A program made the translations under genes and the position numbers. The notes below the pieces were generated by a model that saw nothing but the letters and a program-made list of their open reading frames with translations, ran no database searches and had not been told where the DNA came from. From Rhodoferax sp. OV413 (GTDB lineage Bacteria > Pseudomonadota > Gammaproteobacteria > Burkholderiales > Burkholderiaceae_C), in contig CAMAWD010000002.1 in assembly GCA_945861785.1 (NCBI GenBank), positions 1-64,000 on the forward strand: DNA of 64,000 nt, in the 5' to 3' direction. Below, one piece after another: positions 29,329 through 37,048 of the stretch (positions are counted from its first letter, which is position 1; each line of letters begins with the position of its first letter).

Positions 29329-31353
29329 TCAGGCGGCAGGTTGCGCCGCGGCCTCTGCGGCAGCCGCAGTTGCCGCAGTTGCCGCAGCTGCGGCAGCCGC
29401 CGGCAATGCCGGGGCGCCCACCGGCTGCACCGTGATCACGCCTGTGGCAAATTCGATGCCATCCTTGGAAAATGCACCATGGATACGTTTGAGCGCCTCG
29501 CGCTGGATGATGCTCGGGTTGGTCGGTTTGACCGTGAACTTCAAGCGCATGACGAGCGCGCTGTCGGTGATCTCGGCCATGCCCTGCAACTTGAGCGGCA
29601 GCAGGAACTCCTTGCCGAACTCCGGGTCCTGCAGCAATTCCTGGCCCACGCGCTTGACGCTCTTGCGTGCCTTTTCGATGTCGGTATCACGGGCCAGGCG
29701 CAAATTGAACTTGACGGTCTGCCAGTCGCGGCTGAAGTTGGAGATCGAGTTGAGCTGACCGAACGGGATGGTGTGGATCTGGCCGTTCTGGTGCCGCATC
29801 CGGACCGAACGCAGGGTGACCCGTTCGACTGTGCCCTTGAGCCGTCCGGTGTCGATGTATTCGCCAACCCTGAAGGCGTCGTCGGACATGAAGAACACGC
29901 CAGAGACGATATCACGCACCAGCGCCTGCGAGCCGAAACTCAGGGCCAGGCCGAAGACGCCGGCACTGGCGATCAAGGTGGTCACGTCGACACCGAGCTG
30001 CGACATACCGATGAAAGCCACCAGGAAGATAATCGCCACGCCAGAGAGTACGCGGACCAGGGGCAGGGCGGTGGTCAGCCGTGAAGCAGGCTCCACCGCG
30101 ACTTCTTCGTCCATCTGCGTTGGCGACAGACCACCGGACGCTGCGCGCAGGCGCTCCTCCGTCCACAGGTCAAGGTAACGCCAGCCGATGAAGCCGGCAA
30201 ACAGCGTAAGCGCGGCGGTTTCCAGGGAGTAACGTATCGGTGTCCAGGTGGCCATCGGGATCAGGCCCATGCGCTCGACCAGCCACAACTCGGACATCAT
30301 GATGGACAGCGACAGAATGGCACCGGCGGCAATGGCGTGCTGGACCAGCTTGTACCACCACTTGGCCGTCGTGGACAACTCGAAGATGTGGTACGTGAAA
30401 TAGGCGAGGCAGGCGATGCGCACTGTGTACACCAACGAGTGGTAGACGGCGAACTCGAGAGTCACCACACCGACCGACCACGCCAGCAGAATGAGTGGCG
30501 TCAGCACCAGGCCAAGTCGAATCCAGAAGCGGGGCGCGCCGCTTGCCCCCCGGTGGGACGCCGCATAAGCCAAAAACCCGAGCAGGAAACAAATGGCCAC
30601 AAAAGCGCCCACCACCAGCACCACTGCCTGCCCCGACGGAATGGGCAGGCCGGCGCGCAATGCGACCGGTGCCATGGAAATGTTCAGGATGCCAACAAAG
30701 GCGCCGAGGCCAAAGAAGCGTTTCATGGCGCGTGCCGCGCGGTCCGACATCGGCAACAAACGGAATGCAGGCAGTTCGGGGCGCAGGACCATGTCCAGGA
30801 ATTTCCAGGTCAGTAACCACCGCAACACGCCCCACAAAGTGGCCACCCCCATCAAGGAGTGGAGGTCTTGCGCGTTGAACCACAGGCGGACCGCCACGTA
30901 GGCCGTGACCGCCACGACCGCATAGTGCCCGAGGTCCAGCACCACCAGGCCCACTGCGCCACGCGACCGGTTGTCGTCGTTGATGCGGGTGTCGCGCCAG
31001 TGCCGGGTGGCGCGCTTGAACACCATCCCGAGGGCCCATATTGCCGCCAAAACGGCCAGCGAGAGCAGGGTACGCATCGCCATTTCCTGGCTGTCGCGCC
31101 CGTCGGCAAGGGTGACCCGAACCTTTTCGAAGTCCGCCGGCAGCCGGGGGATGGCCAAGGCGATCTGCAGTATCGAAGCCTTGACGCCGGCCAGATGCTG
31201 ATCGAGCGTGGACAGGCCGCCAGACACCCGGTCGAGGTCGCCACCGACCCGGGTTGCCTCTTCGGGGGTCAGGGCCCAAGCCGGCCACAGACAGGCCAGC
31301 GAAAGACACAGCGCCAGCACTCTGGTCCAGGCGCGCAAATGGTGCATCTTCAT
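29329..31353 (-). CDS. MscS-type mechanosensitive ion channel
   Basis: 674-residue inner membrane channel that opens on membrane tension. It has a signal peptide (MKMHHLRAWTRVLALCLSLA), a periplasmic helical region, about ten membrane helices, and the MscS pore helix (ASAGVFGLALSFGSQALVRDI). Beta and C-terminal MscS domains follow (FRVGEYIDTGRLKGTVERVTLRSVRMRHQNG). The tail ends in an alanine-rich low-complexity run. ATGA overlap with the GST gene fixes the start; a longer frame upstream is antisense to nothing conserved. It belongs to the large, multi-helix MscS class. Confidence 0.9.
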   Translation of the reverse strand: MKMHHLRAWTRVLALCLSLACLWPAWALTPEEATRVGGDLDRVSGGLSTLDQHLAGVKASILQIALAIPRLPADFEKVRVTLADGRDSQEMAMRTLLSLAVLAAIWALGMVFKRATRHWRDTRINDDNRSRGAVGLVVLDLGHYAVVAVTAYVAVRLWFNAQDLHSLMGVATLWGVLRWLLTWKFLDMVLRPELPAFRLLPMSDRAARAMKRFFGLGAFVGILNISMAPVALRAGLPIPSGQAVVLVVGAFVAICFLLGFLAYAASHRGASGAPRFWIRLGLVLTPLILLAWSVGVVTLEFAVYHSLVYTVRIACLAYFTYHIFELSTTAKWWYKLVQHAIAAGAILSLSIMMSELWLVERMGLIPMATWTPIRYSLETAALTLFAGFIGWRYLDLWTEERLRAASGGLSPTQMDEEVAVEPASRLTTALPLVRVLSGVAIIFLVAFIGMSQLGVDVTTLIASAGVFGLALSFGSQALVRDIVSGVFFMSDDAFRVGEYIDTGRLKGTVERVTLRSVRMRHQNGQIHTIPFGQLNSISNFSRDWQTVKFNLRLARDTDIEKARKSVKRVGQELLQDPEFGKEFLLPLKLQGMAEITDSALVMRLKFTVKPTNPSIIQREALKRIHGAFSKDGIEFATGVITVQPVGAPALPAAAAAAATAATAAAAEAAAQPAA
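29346..29405. repeat. Low-complexity GCN/GCA tract encoding the Ala-rich tail of MscS
   Basis: Tandem nine-base units of the GCCGCAGTT type repeat imperfectly. On the minus strand they encode an Ala/Thr run in the last 30 residues of the channel. The tract lies close to the breakpoint of the truncated WS/DGAT gene. Confidence 0.65.
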
Positions 31354-32393
31354 GTCCCGATCTTGTCGTTGAACAAGGACAGGCAAGCGCTCTGTTCCAA
31401 AATCCGGTCGACCGCGTGCCGGTCTTCCTGTGCAAGTGCATCGCGCTCCTCGCGCAACCAGCGCACACACTTGCCCTGGTAGGGAAACGCCTGCTGGCGC
31501 CAAGCCACGCCGTCGACGACGCAGTTCACTTCCTTGTCGCCCCGTACCAGGGCCTGCGCGTTGGCGAGCATGACCGGAACGTAGGTCCGTGAAACCTCGC
31601 GCAACAGTGCCAACAAGGTTTCAGGTACGTGGGCCGGATCCAGCCAGTCGTCCGCTTGTGGCTCGGTGCCGCACAGGTCTTCGAGCAGGTCCACCCAGGC
31701 AAACACCCTTGGTGCCTCCTTCAGCGACAAGGCCATTGGTGTCGGGTCGAAATGTGTGAGTTGCGTGAATTGCCCGAAGAAGGCGAAGTCCGACGCGCCC
31801 GGTCGATTGCCGAGCAGAAACGGCAACCGCCGGAAATGGTTTTCCATCGCCTGGAGCAGCCGCAGGTAGCTGTCCTCGATCAGCTGCCAGGTGTTTTCGT
31901 TGGAGCCGACCACCCAGAGCCGGTCGATCTGGCGCTGCGAAAAGAGCCGATTGAGTTCTGCCGCTCGTTCGTCCGAAGTGGTGATGCCGCGCCAGCGTGG
32001 CAGGATGTCACCCGCCCGCTCGATGTCGGCCTGGTAGTGCCAGCGGTAGTGGAACATTGCCTTGGTGAGCCACTCGTCGGCGTAGTCTTCGAGCAGGCTG
32101 TCGAGCAGGGCGAGCGCCGGGTTGGACGGCCGCGCCTGGCGGCCATGGAAGGCGTCATCGAAATCCCGCAGCAAAGGGCTGGAGTCGGTGCGCGCCTGCA
32201 TCGTGCCGGCAGCGTCGGCCCAATAGAACGTTGGCAGCAGTTCGACCTTGGGGACTGGCAGATTTGCCAATTGCGGTGAACCCGCCACCAGGTAGCGGTA
32301 GGGCAGGCGCCGATACCGCAGCAGCGCCAGCATCTTGCGGGTGTAGGGCGAACCGGGCGCACCTTTGAAAACCAGGGGCAGGGGGATGGTCAT
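31350..32393 (-). CDS. Glutathione S-transferase family protein
   Basis: 347-residue protein with an N-terminal thioredoxin-like domain (FKGAPGSPYTRKMLALLRYR, Ser/Tyr catalytic region) and an all-helical GST C-terminal domain (LLGNRPGASDFAFFGQFTQL). An additional ~90-residue C-terminal extension is uncommon for plain GSTs. It overlaps the MscS gene by four bases (ATGA), so the two are co-translated. The substrate is unknown. Confidence 0.8.
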   Translation of the reverse strand: MTIPLPLVFKGAPGSPYTRKMLALLRYRRLPYRYLVAGSPQLANLPVPKVELLPTFYWADAAGTMQARTDSSPLLRDFDDAFHGRQARPSNPALALLDSLLEDYADEWLTKAMFHYRWHYQADIERAGDILPRWRGITTSDERAAELNRLFSQRQIDRLWVVGSNENTWQLIEDSYLRLLQAMENHFRRLPFLLGNRPGASDFAFFGQFTQLTHFDPTPMALSLKEAPRVFAWVDLLEDLCGTEPQADDWLDPAHVPETLLALLREVSRTYVPVMLANAQALVRGDKEVNCVVDGVAWRQQAFPYQGKCVRWLREERDALAQEDRHAVDRILEQSACLSLFNDKIGT

Positions 32394-32411
32394 GGCTGTT
32401 CCGTCGGGAGT

Positions 32412-32684
32412 TCAGACCGGATTCTGGCGCGCCTTTTGGGCGTCTGCCAAGGGTTTCCAGTGCAACAGGCCGAAAAGCAGCGTCAGCACGATGCTCCTGG
32501 CCAGCGGACCCTTGTACAGGCGCACATGCCTGAACACAAAAACCAGTTCCAGCAGGTGGATGGCGAGCAGGACCAGGCTGACCCGGCGCAGCATCGGCCC
32601 GGCGTCGAAAGGCATTGGCGCAAACAGGCTGGCGATGGCCAGCGCATAGGTGGCGAGCAGCACGGTCTTGATGAAGATATTCAT
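32412..32684 (-). CDS. DUF1145 small membrane protein (YhhL-like)
   Basis: 90-residue protein with three hydrophobic helices (FIKTVLLATYALAIASLFAP, LVLLAIHLLELVFVF, SIVLTLLFGLLHW). The charged pattern HVRLYKGPL lies between helices, as in DUF1145. The function is unknown. It lies 18 bases upstream of the GST start on the same strand, so it likely leads the DUF1145-GST-MscS operon. Confidence 0.7.
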   Translation of the reverse strand: MNIFIKTVLLATYALAIASLFAPMPFDAGPMLRRVSLVLLAIHLLELVFVFRHVRLYKGPLARSIVLTLLFGLLHWKPLADAQKARQNPV

Positions 32685-32745
32685 TGGGTTTTCTTTCTTG
32701 GTGTGGAGACGGAAGGGCCTGTTGCGTCGGCACCGGTTCGGAGCG

Positions 32746-33588
32746 TCAGGGCTTGTCGGCCGTTGCCAGCTGGCGTCGCCGTCCCAGGGCGGTGACCCAG
32801 GTTGAGGCGCGGCCGGGCAACAGTCGATAGATCCAGTCGATGATTCTTGCGTCGGCGCCGATCATGAGTCGCGTCTGCCCCGACGCCAGCGCACGCACAA
32901 TGGCCAGGGCCGCCTGCTCGGGCGTGGTACGCGCGTTCAGCGCAAAACTGCTGCGCATCTGGGCCGCGGAGACCTGCAACAGCGACAGGTCGGCCAGGCG
33001 TGCGTTGTTGGCAATGTTGGTGCGAATGCCGCCCGGGTGCACACACAGCACCTTTACCGGCGTCTCGCGCAACTCCTCGCGCAGTGAATCGCTGAAGCCG
33101 CGCACTGCCGCCTTGGCCGCGTTGTACATGCTCTGCGACGGCACCGACACCATGGCAAAGATGCTGGAGATGTTCACCAGCGTGGCTTCAGGCCGTGTGC
33201 GCAGTTGCGGCAGAAAGGCCCGGCAGCCATGCACCACGCCCCAGAAGTTGATGTTCATGATCCAGTGGGCATCGGCGGTCTGCAGCTTCTCCACCGACGA
33301 AACCAGTGTGACACCGGCATTGTTGACCACCACGTCGGCGGCGCCGAAGAGTGCCTGGCAGGTCTGTGCGAGGGCAAAGATGTCTGACTCGCTGCCTGCA
33401 TCCACCCGTTGCGTGTGGCTGGTGACACCAAACGCGTGGAGCTGTGCCGACAACTCCCCCAGCCCGGGTTCATTCAGGTCTGCCAGCAACAGGCGGGCGC
33501 CTTGCCTGCCGCATTCGAGCGCCAGCGCACGGCCTATGCCAGAGGCCGCGCCGGTGATCACGACCACCTTGTCTTTGAGGGTTTGCAT
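32746..33588 (-). CDS. Short-chain dehydrogenase/reductase (SDR)
   Basis: 280-residue NAD(P)-dependent oxidoreductase. Seen are the Rossmann motif GAASGIGRALA (residues 12-22), NNAGV at about 90, the catalytic Ser in VNISSIFAM, and the YxxxK pair in SMYNAAKAAVRG. The LLLADLN segment after beta-2 favours NAD. The substrate is unknown; the position opposite an acyl-CoA synthetase gene suggests lipid or hydrophobic alcohol chemistry. The upstream 138-base gap separates it from the synthetase. Confidence 0.88.
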   Translation of the reverse strand: MQTLKDKVVVITGAASGIGRALALECGRQGARLLLADLNEPGLGELSAQLHAFGVTSHTQRVDAGSESDIFALAQTCQALFGAADVVVNNAGVTLVSSVEKLQTADAHWIMNINFWGVVHGCRAFLPQLRTRPEATLVNISSIFAMVSVPSQSMYNAAKAAVRGFSDSLREELRETPVKVLCVHPGGIRTNIANNARLADLSLLQVSAAQMRSSFALNARTTPEQAALAIVRALASGQTRLMIGADARIIDWIYRLLPGRASTWVTALGRRRQLATADKP

Positions 33589-33727
33589 TGGGTTGTGTCT
33601 CCGTCCCGGTAGAGCGATGGGCCAGGCCGATTATGGAACCAGTTCGCCCCCACGAACCTCGGGTTTCGCGGCTACCATTCAGGCTCGACCCGACACCCGT
33701 TCCCCCAACCGACCAAGGACAACGAAG

Positions 33728-35350
33728 ATGCTGCAGCCCGGCCTGATGATGGACCTGCCCCTGATGCTCTCCAGCATCATTGAACACGCCGCCGCGCAAT
33801 ACGGCGACATCGAGGTGGTGGCGCGCGAAACACATGGGCCGCTGTTTCGTTACACCTACGCCGACTGCGCCGTGCGCGCGCGCAAGCTGGCCAACGCGCT
33901 GGCTGGCCTGGGCCTGGAGCCGGGGCAGGCGGTGGGTTCGATCGCCTGGAACAACCACCGTCACCTCGAAGCCTATTACGCGGTCTCGGGCAGCGGCATG
34001 GTCATGCACACCTGCAACCCGCGCCTGCATCCGCAGCAACTCATCTACATCATCAACCACGCCGAAGACCGGGTGGTGTTGTTCGATGCCACCTTCGCAC
34101 CACTGGTCAAGGGCATCGCCGCGCATTGCCCGCAGGTGCGCCACTGGGTGTGCCTGTCCGAGGCTGTGCACATGCCGGCGATCGAGGGGGTGGCCAACGT
34201 CGTGGCGTACGAGGACCTGATCGCACCCCACAGCGCGCAGTTTGCCTGGCCACAGTTCGACGAACGCTCAGCGGCGGCGCTGTGTTACACCTCGGGCACC
34301 ACCGGCAACCCCAAGGGCGCGATGTATTCGCACCGGGCGATCGTGCTCAACGCCATCACCATCTGCAGTGCCAATGCGCTGGGCATGTCCACCAAACAGA
34401 CCATCCTGCCGGTGGTGCCGATGTTCCACATCAACGCCTGGTGCATCCCGTATGCGGCGCCGATTGCCGGCACCAAGCTGGTGTTGCCCGGCCCGAAACT
34501 CGACGGCGCATCGTTGTACGAACTGATGGAGTCGGAGCGCGTAACAGTGAGTGCCGGCGTGCCGACGATCTGGCAGGGCATGATCGCGCACGTGGAGCAG
34601 CATGGCCTGCAGTTCTCCACCATGCGGGTCACGGCCACCGGCGGCTCGGCCATGCCGCAGTCGCTGATCGCCAAATTTTCTGACAACTACAACGTCGAGG
34701 TGCGCCACGGCTGGGGCATGACCGAGACCACCGCCGTGGCCACGATGGGCTCGCTCGAAGGCAAACACACCGACTGGACACCAGCCCAGAAACACGCACT
34801 GATCGCCAGGCAGGGCAAGAGCGTATTCGGCGTCGAGATCAAGGTGGTGGACGAGAACGGCGCCACGCTGCCGCGCGACGGCGCGTCGCAGGGCGAACTC
34901 ATGGTGCGCGGGCACTGGATCATGCGCCAGTACTACAAGGCCGAGACCTCGCCGCTGGTCGATGGCTGGTTCCCCACCGGCGACATCGCCACCATCGACG
35001 CCGAGGGCGTGATGCAGATCCGCGACCGCACCAAGGACGTGATCAAGACCGGCGGCGAGTGGATCAGTTCGATCGATCTGGAAAGCGCCGCGGTGGCGCA
35101 CCCGGCGGTTGCGATGGCGGCTGTCATCGGTGTGAAACATCCGAAATGGGACGAACGGCCCCTGCTGTTCGTTGTGCGCAAGCCCGGGCAAACCGTCGAG
35201 AAGGAAGAGATCCTTGCGTTCCTGAGCGAGCGCGTCGCCAAGTGGTGGGTGCCCGACGATGTGGTGTTCCTGGATGCGCTGCCGGTGGGAGGGACCGGCA
35301 AGGTGCAGAAGGGGGATCTGCGCAAGCAGTATGGGGGGGTGTTCAGTTAG
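33728..35350 (+). CDS. Long/medium-chain fatty acyl-CoA synthetase (AMP-binding)
   Basis: 540-residue adenylate-forming enzyme that activates fatty acids as CoA thioesters. The P-loop motif is CYTSGTTGNPKGAMYSHR, followed by GWGMTETTAVA, the WFPTGDIATID aspartate, RTKDVIKTGGEWIS and the C-terminal catalytic lysine segment GGTGKVQKGDLR. Its closest recognised group is AlkK-like medium-chain synthetases. The frame extends upstream over the SDR antisense, but MLQPGLMMDLPLM is a typical start. It probably feeds the beta-oxidation genes 3-9 kb downstream. Confidence 0.9.
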   Translation: MLQPGLMMDLPLMLSSIIEHAAAQYGDIEVVARETHGPLFRYTYADCAVRARKLANALAGLGLEPGQAVGSIAWNNHRHLEAYYAVSGSGMVMHTCNPRLHPQQLIYIINHAEDRVVLFDATFAPLVKGIAAHCPQVRHWVCLSEAVHMPAIEGVANVVAYEDLIAPHSAQFAWPQFDERSAAALCYTSGTTGNPKGAMYSHRAIVLNAITICSANALGMSTKQTILPVVPMFHINAWCIPYAAPIAGTKLVLPGPKLDGASLYELMESERVTVSAGVPTIWQGMIAHVEQHGLQFSTMRVTATGGSAMPQSLIAKFSDNYNVEVRHGWGMTETTAVATMGSLEGKHTDWTPAQKHALIARQGKSVFGVEIKVVDENGATLPRDGASQGELMVRGHWIMRQYYKAETSPLVDGWFPTGDIATIDAEGVMQIRDRTKDVIKTGGEWISSIDLESAAVAHPAVAMAAVIGVKHPKWDERPLLFVVRKPGQTVEKEEILAFLSERVAKWWVPDDVVFLDALPVGGTGKVQKGDLRKQYGGVFS

Positions 35351-35376
35351 CCCAAGTTTGTCACTCTGCGCGGCGA

Positions 35377-35403
35377 GTTCTAATTAAATCAACGACTTAG
35401 AAC
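35377..35403. repeat. AT-rich inverted repeat GTTCTAA-N13-TTAGAAC
   Basis: Perfect seven-base arms at 35377-35383 and 35397-35403 surround an AT-rich spacer, just after the acyl-CoA synthetase stop, in otherwise GC-rich DNA. It could be a weak terminator, an integration core site or a protein-binding site. Confidence 0.5.
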
Positions 35404-35574
35404 GGTATTTTGGCGCGTATGGCACTACATTTTTGCAGTTGCCTACTGGGTTGCGAAGGGCCAGGCGCGGCTGGTTCAGATCAGCACGCGATGGGTTTGC
35501 CCGGGGTTGGGGTCGAGCTTGAGAATGGTGCCCAGCGTTTGATGGCGCGGCGTGGGACGCGTGGCCGTCGCGGG

Positions 35575-35631
35575 CAGGGGGTCACGCGGTCAGGGGGTCA
35601 CGGGCAGGGGGTCAGCACGGGCAGGGGGTCA
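35575..35631. repeat. Four near-tandem copies of CAGGGGGTCA
   Basis: Exact ten-base copies begin at 35575, 35591, 35605 and 35622, spaced 16, 14 and 17 bases. The last copy overlaps the left arm of the REP-like palindrome, so the array looks like partial duplications of that arm. Confidence 0.8.
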
Positions 35632-35698
35632 GGTCTTGCATTGCCACATTTCCCTCTCTCCAATCCATGGAAGGATGTCGTAATACAAGACCTGACCC
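35626..35698. repeat. REP-like palindrome, copy 1
   Basis: The left arm at 35626-35649 (GGGTCAGGTCTTGCATTGCC...) pairs imperfectly with the right arm at 35675-35698 (ATGTCGTAATACAAGACCTG...) around a 25-base loop; the outermost 13 bases pair perfectly. A second copy in the same orientation lies at 36890-36963. The structure resembles the repetitive extragenic palindromes mobilised by RAYT/IS200-type transposases. Confidence 0.75.
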
Positions 35699-35743
35699 TG
35701 GATCCGCTTGCTGACCCTGGATCCGCTTGACCCTGGATCCGCT
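35696..35743. repeat. Three tandem copies of CCCTGGATCCGCT(TG)
   Basis: Copies begin at 35696, 35715 and 35731. The first starts in the last bases of the right arm of REP copy 1. Together with the CAGGGGGTCA array, both flanks of the palindrome have been duplicated. Confidence 0.8.
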
Positions 35744-35862
35744 GCCATTCGGGCGCGCCGTTGCCTTAAACTGAAACCCGGATGGGGCGTGGTGCATTCG
35801 CCCGATCTCGTGCAGTTCGTTTGTCAAGAACCCCAACCACCGACTCACCAAGGAGCCTGTTC

Positions 35863-36234
35863 ATGCTGCAACTCAAGCCACTCGATGCGAACCTGCCGAT
35901 ATTCCAACAGCTCGGTGTGGAGGCGTCTCCTGTGATCCTCGTCAACATTTTCAATGTCGCACAGTCCGACATTGCGGGCCTGCTCAAGGCGTGGGAAGAC
36001 GATGCTAACTGGATGAAAGCCCAGCCGGGGTACATCTCGACGCAGTTGCACCAGGGCATTGGTGGAAGCACGGTATTCATGAATTACGCGGTATGGGAAT
36101 CTACCGCGCACTTCCGCGCCGCCTTCAACCACCCCGACTTCAAGAAGGCGTTGGGGCACTATCCGTCATCTGCGGTTGCCTCTCCGCACCTGTTCACGCG
36201 GTTGTCGGTTCCCAACCTTTGTGTCGGCCCGTGA
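35863..36234 (+). CDS. Antibiotic biosynthesis monooxygenase (ABM)-like dimeric ferredoxin-fold protein
   Basis: 123-residue protein resembling ABM/heme-degrading-type alpha-beta barrels. The VILVNIFNV strand, the MKAQPGYISTQLHQ segment with following VFMNYAVWESTAHFRAAF helix, and HPDFKKAL are typical. AGGAG eight bases before the ATG at 35863 fixes the start. The first gene of the REP-bracketed islet, it could act on small quinones or flavinoid metabolites. No substrate can be stated. Confidence 0.7.
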   Translation: MLQLKPLDANLPIFQQLGVEASPVILVNIFNVAQSDIAGLLKAWEDDANWMKAQPGYISTQLHQGIGGSTVFMNYAVWESTAHFRAAFNHPDFKKALGHYPSSAVASPHLFTRLSVPNLCVGP

Positions 36235-36258
36235 CAGGCTCCGGCAGGTGAATCGGGC

Positions 36259-36834
36259 ATGGGCAAGAGCCGAATCGAGGCTTTCTCGGATGGTGTGATC
36301 GCCATCATCATCACGATCATGGTGCTCGAGATGAAGGTTCCGCACGGCAGCGGGATGGACGTGCTGTGGCCACTGGCGCCGGTTCTCGGCAGTTATGCCC
36401 TGAGCTTTCTCTACGTGGGCATCTACTGGAACAACCACCACCACCTGCTTCATGCTGCCAAATCGATTGACGGACGTAGCCTGTGGGCCAACCTGCACCT
36501 GCTTTTCTGGCTTTCGCTGATTCCCTTCTGTTCCGGCTGGATGGGTGAGAACCACTTCGACACCCTGCCGGTCGCGTTGTATGGCGTCGTGCTGCTTCTG
36601 GCCGGTGTCGCATACTACGTTTTGTGCCAGTCATTGATAGCGCACCATGGCAGTGATTCGGCCCTGGCGCTGGCGATAGGGCGCGATCGCAAGGGCATGC
36701 TGTCGCTGGTGTTGTATCTGTTCGCCATCGGCCTGGCTTTTGTCCACCCCGCCGCCGCTTTTGCAATCTATGTGCTGGTCGCGGCGATCTGGGTCATACC
36801 GGACCGGCGCATCGAAAAGCAACTGGGGCGGTGA
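36259..36834 (+). CDS. TMEM175-family (DUF1211) potassium channel-like membrane protein
   Basis: 191-residue protein with about five or six hydrophobic helices. The N-terminal RxxxFSDG signature appears as RIEAFSDGVIAIIITIMVLE, diagnostic of the TMEM175/DUF1211 family, whose bacterial members form potassium-permeable channels. A histidine-rich loop (YWNNHHHLLH) is present. It lies 24 bases after the ABM-like gene and is probably co-transcribed with it. Confidence 0.82.
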   Translation: MGKSRIEAFSDGVIAIIITIMVLEMKVPHGSGMDVLWPLAPVLGSYALSFLYVGIYWNNHHHLLHAAKSIDGRSLWANLHLLFWLSLIPFCSGWMGENHFDTLPVALYGVVLLLAGVAYYVLCQSLIAHHGSDSALALAIGRDRKGMLSLVLYLFAIGLAFVHPAAAFAIYVLVAAIWVIPDRRIEKQLGR

Positions 36835-36889
36835 GGTCGCATGGTGGCCATGCACTGGTTTGACGCCGCCAAATAACGATGCTCACCCA

Positions 36890-36963
36890 GGCCAAGCCTT
36901 GGATTGCCACATGCCACGCCCTCCAGGCTCTGTGAAGGATGTCGCAATACAAGACCTGACCCC
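36890..36963. repeat. REP-like palindrome, copy 2
   Basis: The right arm at 36940-36963 is identical to that of copy 1 except one base. The left arm starting at 36890 is more diverged but keeps GGATTGCCACAT. It has the same orientation as copy 1, so the two form direct repeats about 1.2 kb apart bracketing the ABM and TMEM175 genes. It lies in the 214-base gap between TMEM175 and the P450 gene. Confidence 0.75.
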
Positions 36964-37048
36964 AGATACCCAGTACCCAGGATCGCCAAAGGGCGGCCCA
37001 AGGCTGTCAGGTGCCGCGTGCTGCTTCATGTAGCAGCCAGGCCACTGC

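Larger units (their letters stand above)
35351..35862. other. 512-base repeat-rich intergenic region
   Basis: No gene is recognised. It holds an AT-rich inverted repeat, four copies of CAGGGGGTCA, a REP-like palindrome and three copies of CCCTGGATCCGCT, each listed separately. The region separates the acyl-CoA synthetase gene from a two-gene islet. The minus-strand frame around 35476-35541 ends in a protein-like peptide but is too short to call. Confidence 0.7.

Noticed and set aside
32840-33727. Apparent 296-codon N-terminal extension of the acyl-CoA synthetase
   Set aside because: It is the antisense of the SDR gene; the synthetase domain and family start begin at 33728.
35476-35541. Minus-strand peptide ending KLDPNPGQTHRVLI before a stop
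   Set aside because: It reads like the C-terminus of a protein but only about 20 codons remain and no family could be named; probably chance or an unplaceable remnant.
35575-35743. Possible CRISPR array
   Set aside because: Repeats are only 10-15 bases with spacings of 14-19 bases, no spacer-repeat regularity, and no cas genes nearby.
36835-37048. Small frames between the TMEM175 and P450 genes
   Set aside because: They coincide with the REP-like palindrome and its flanks; no protein features.
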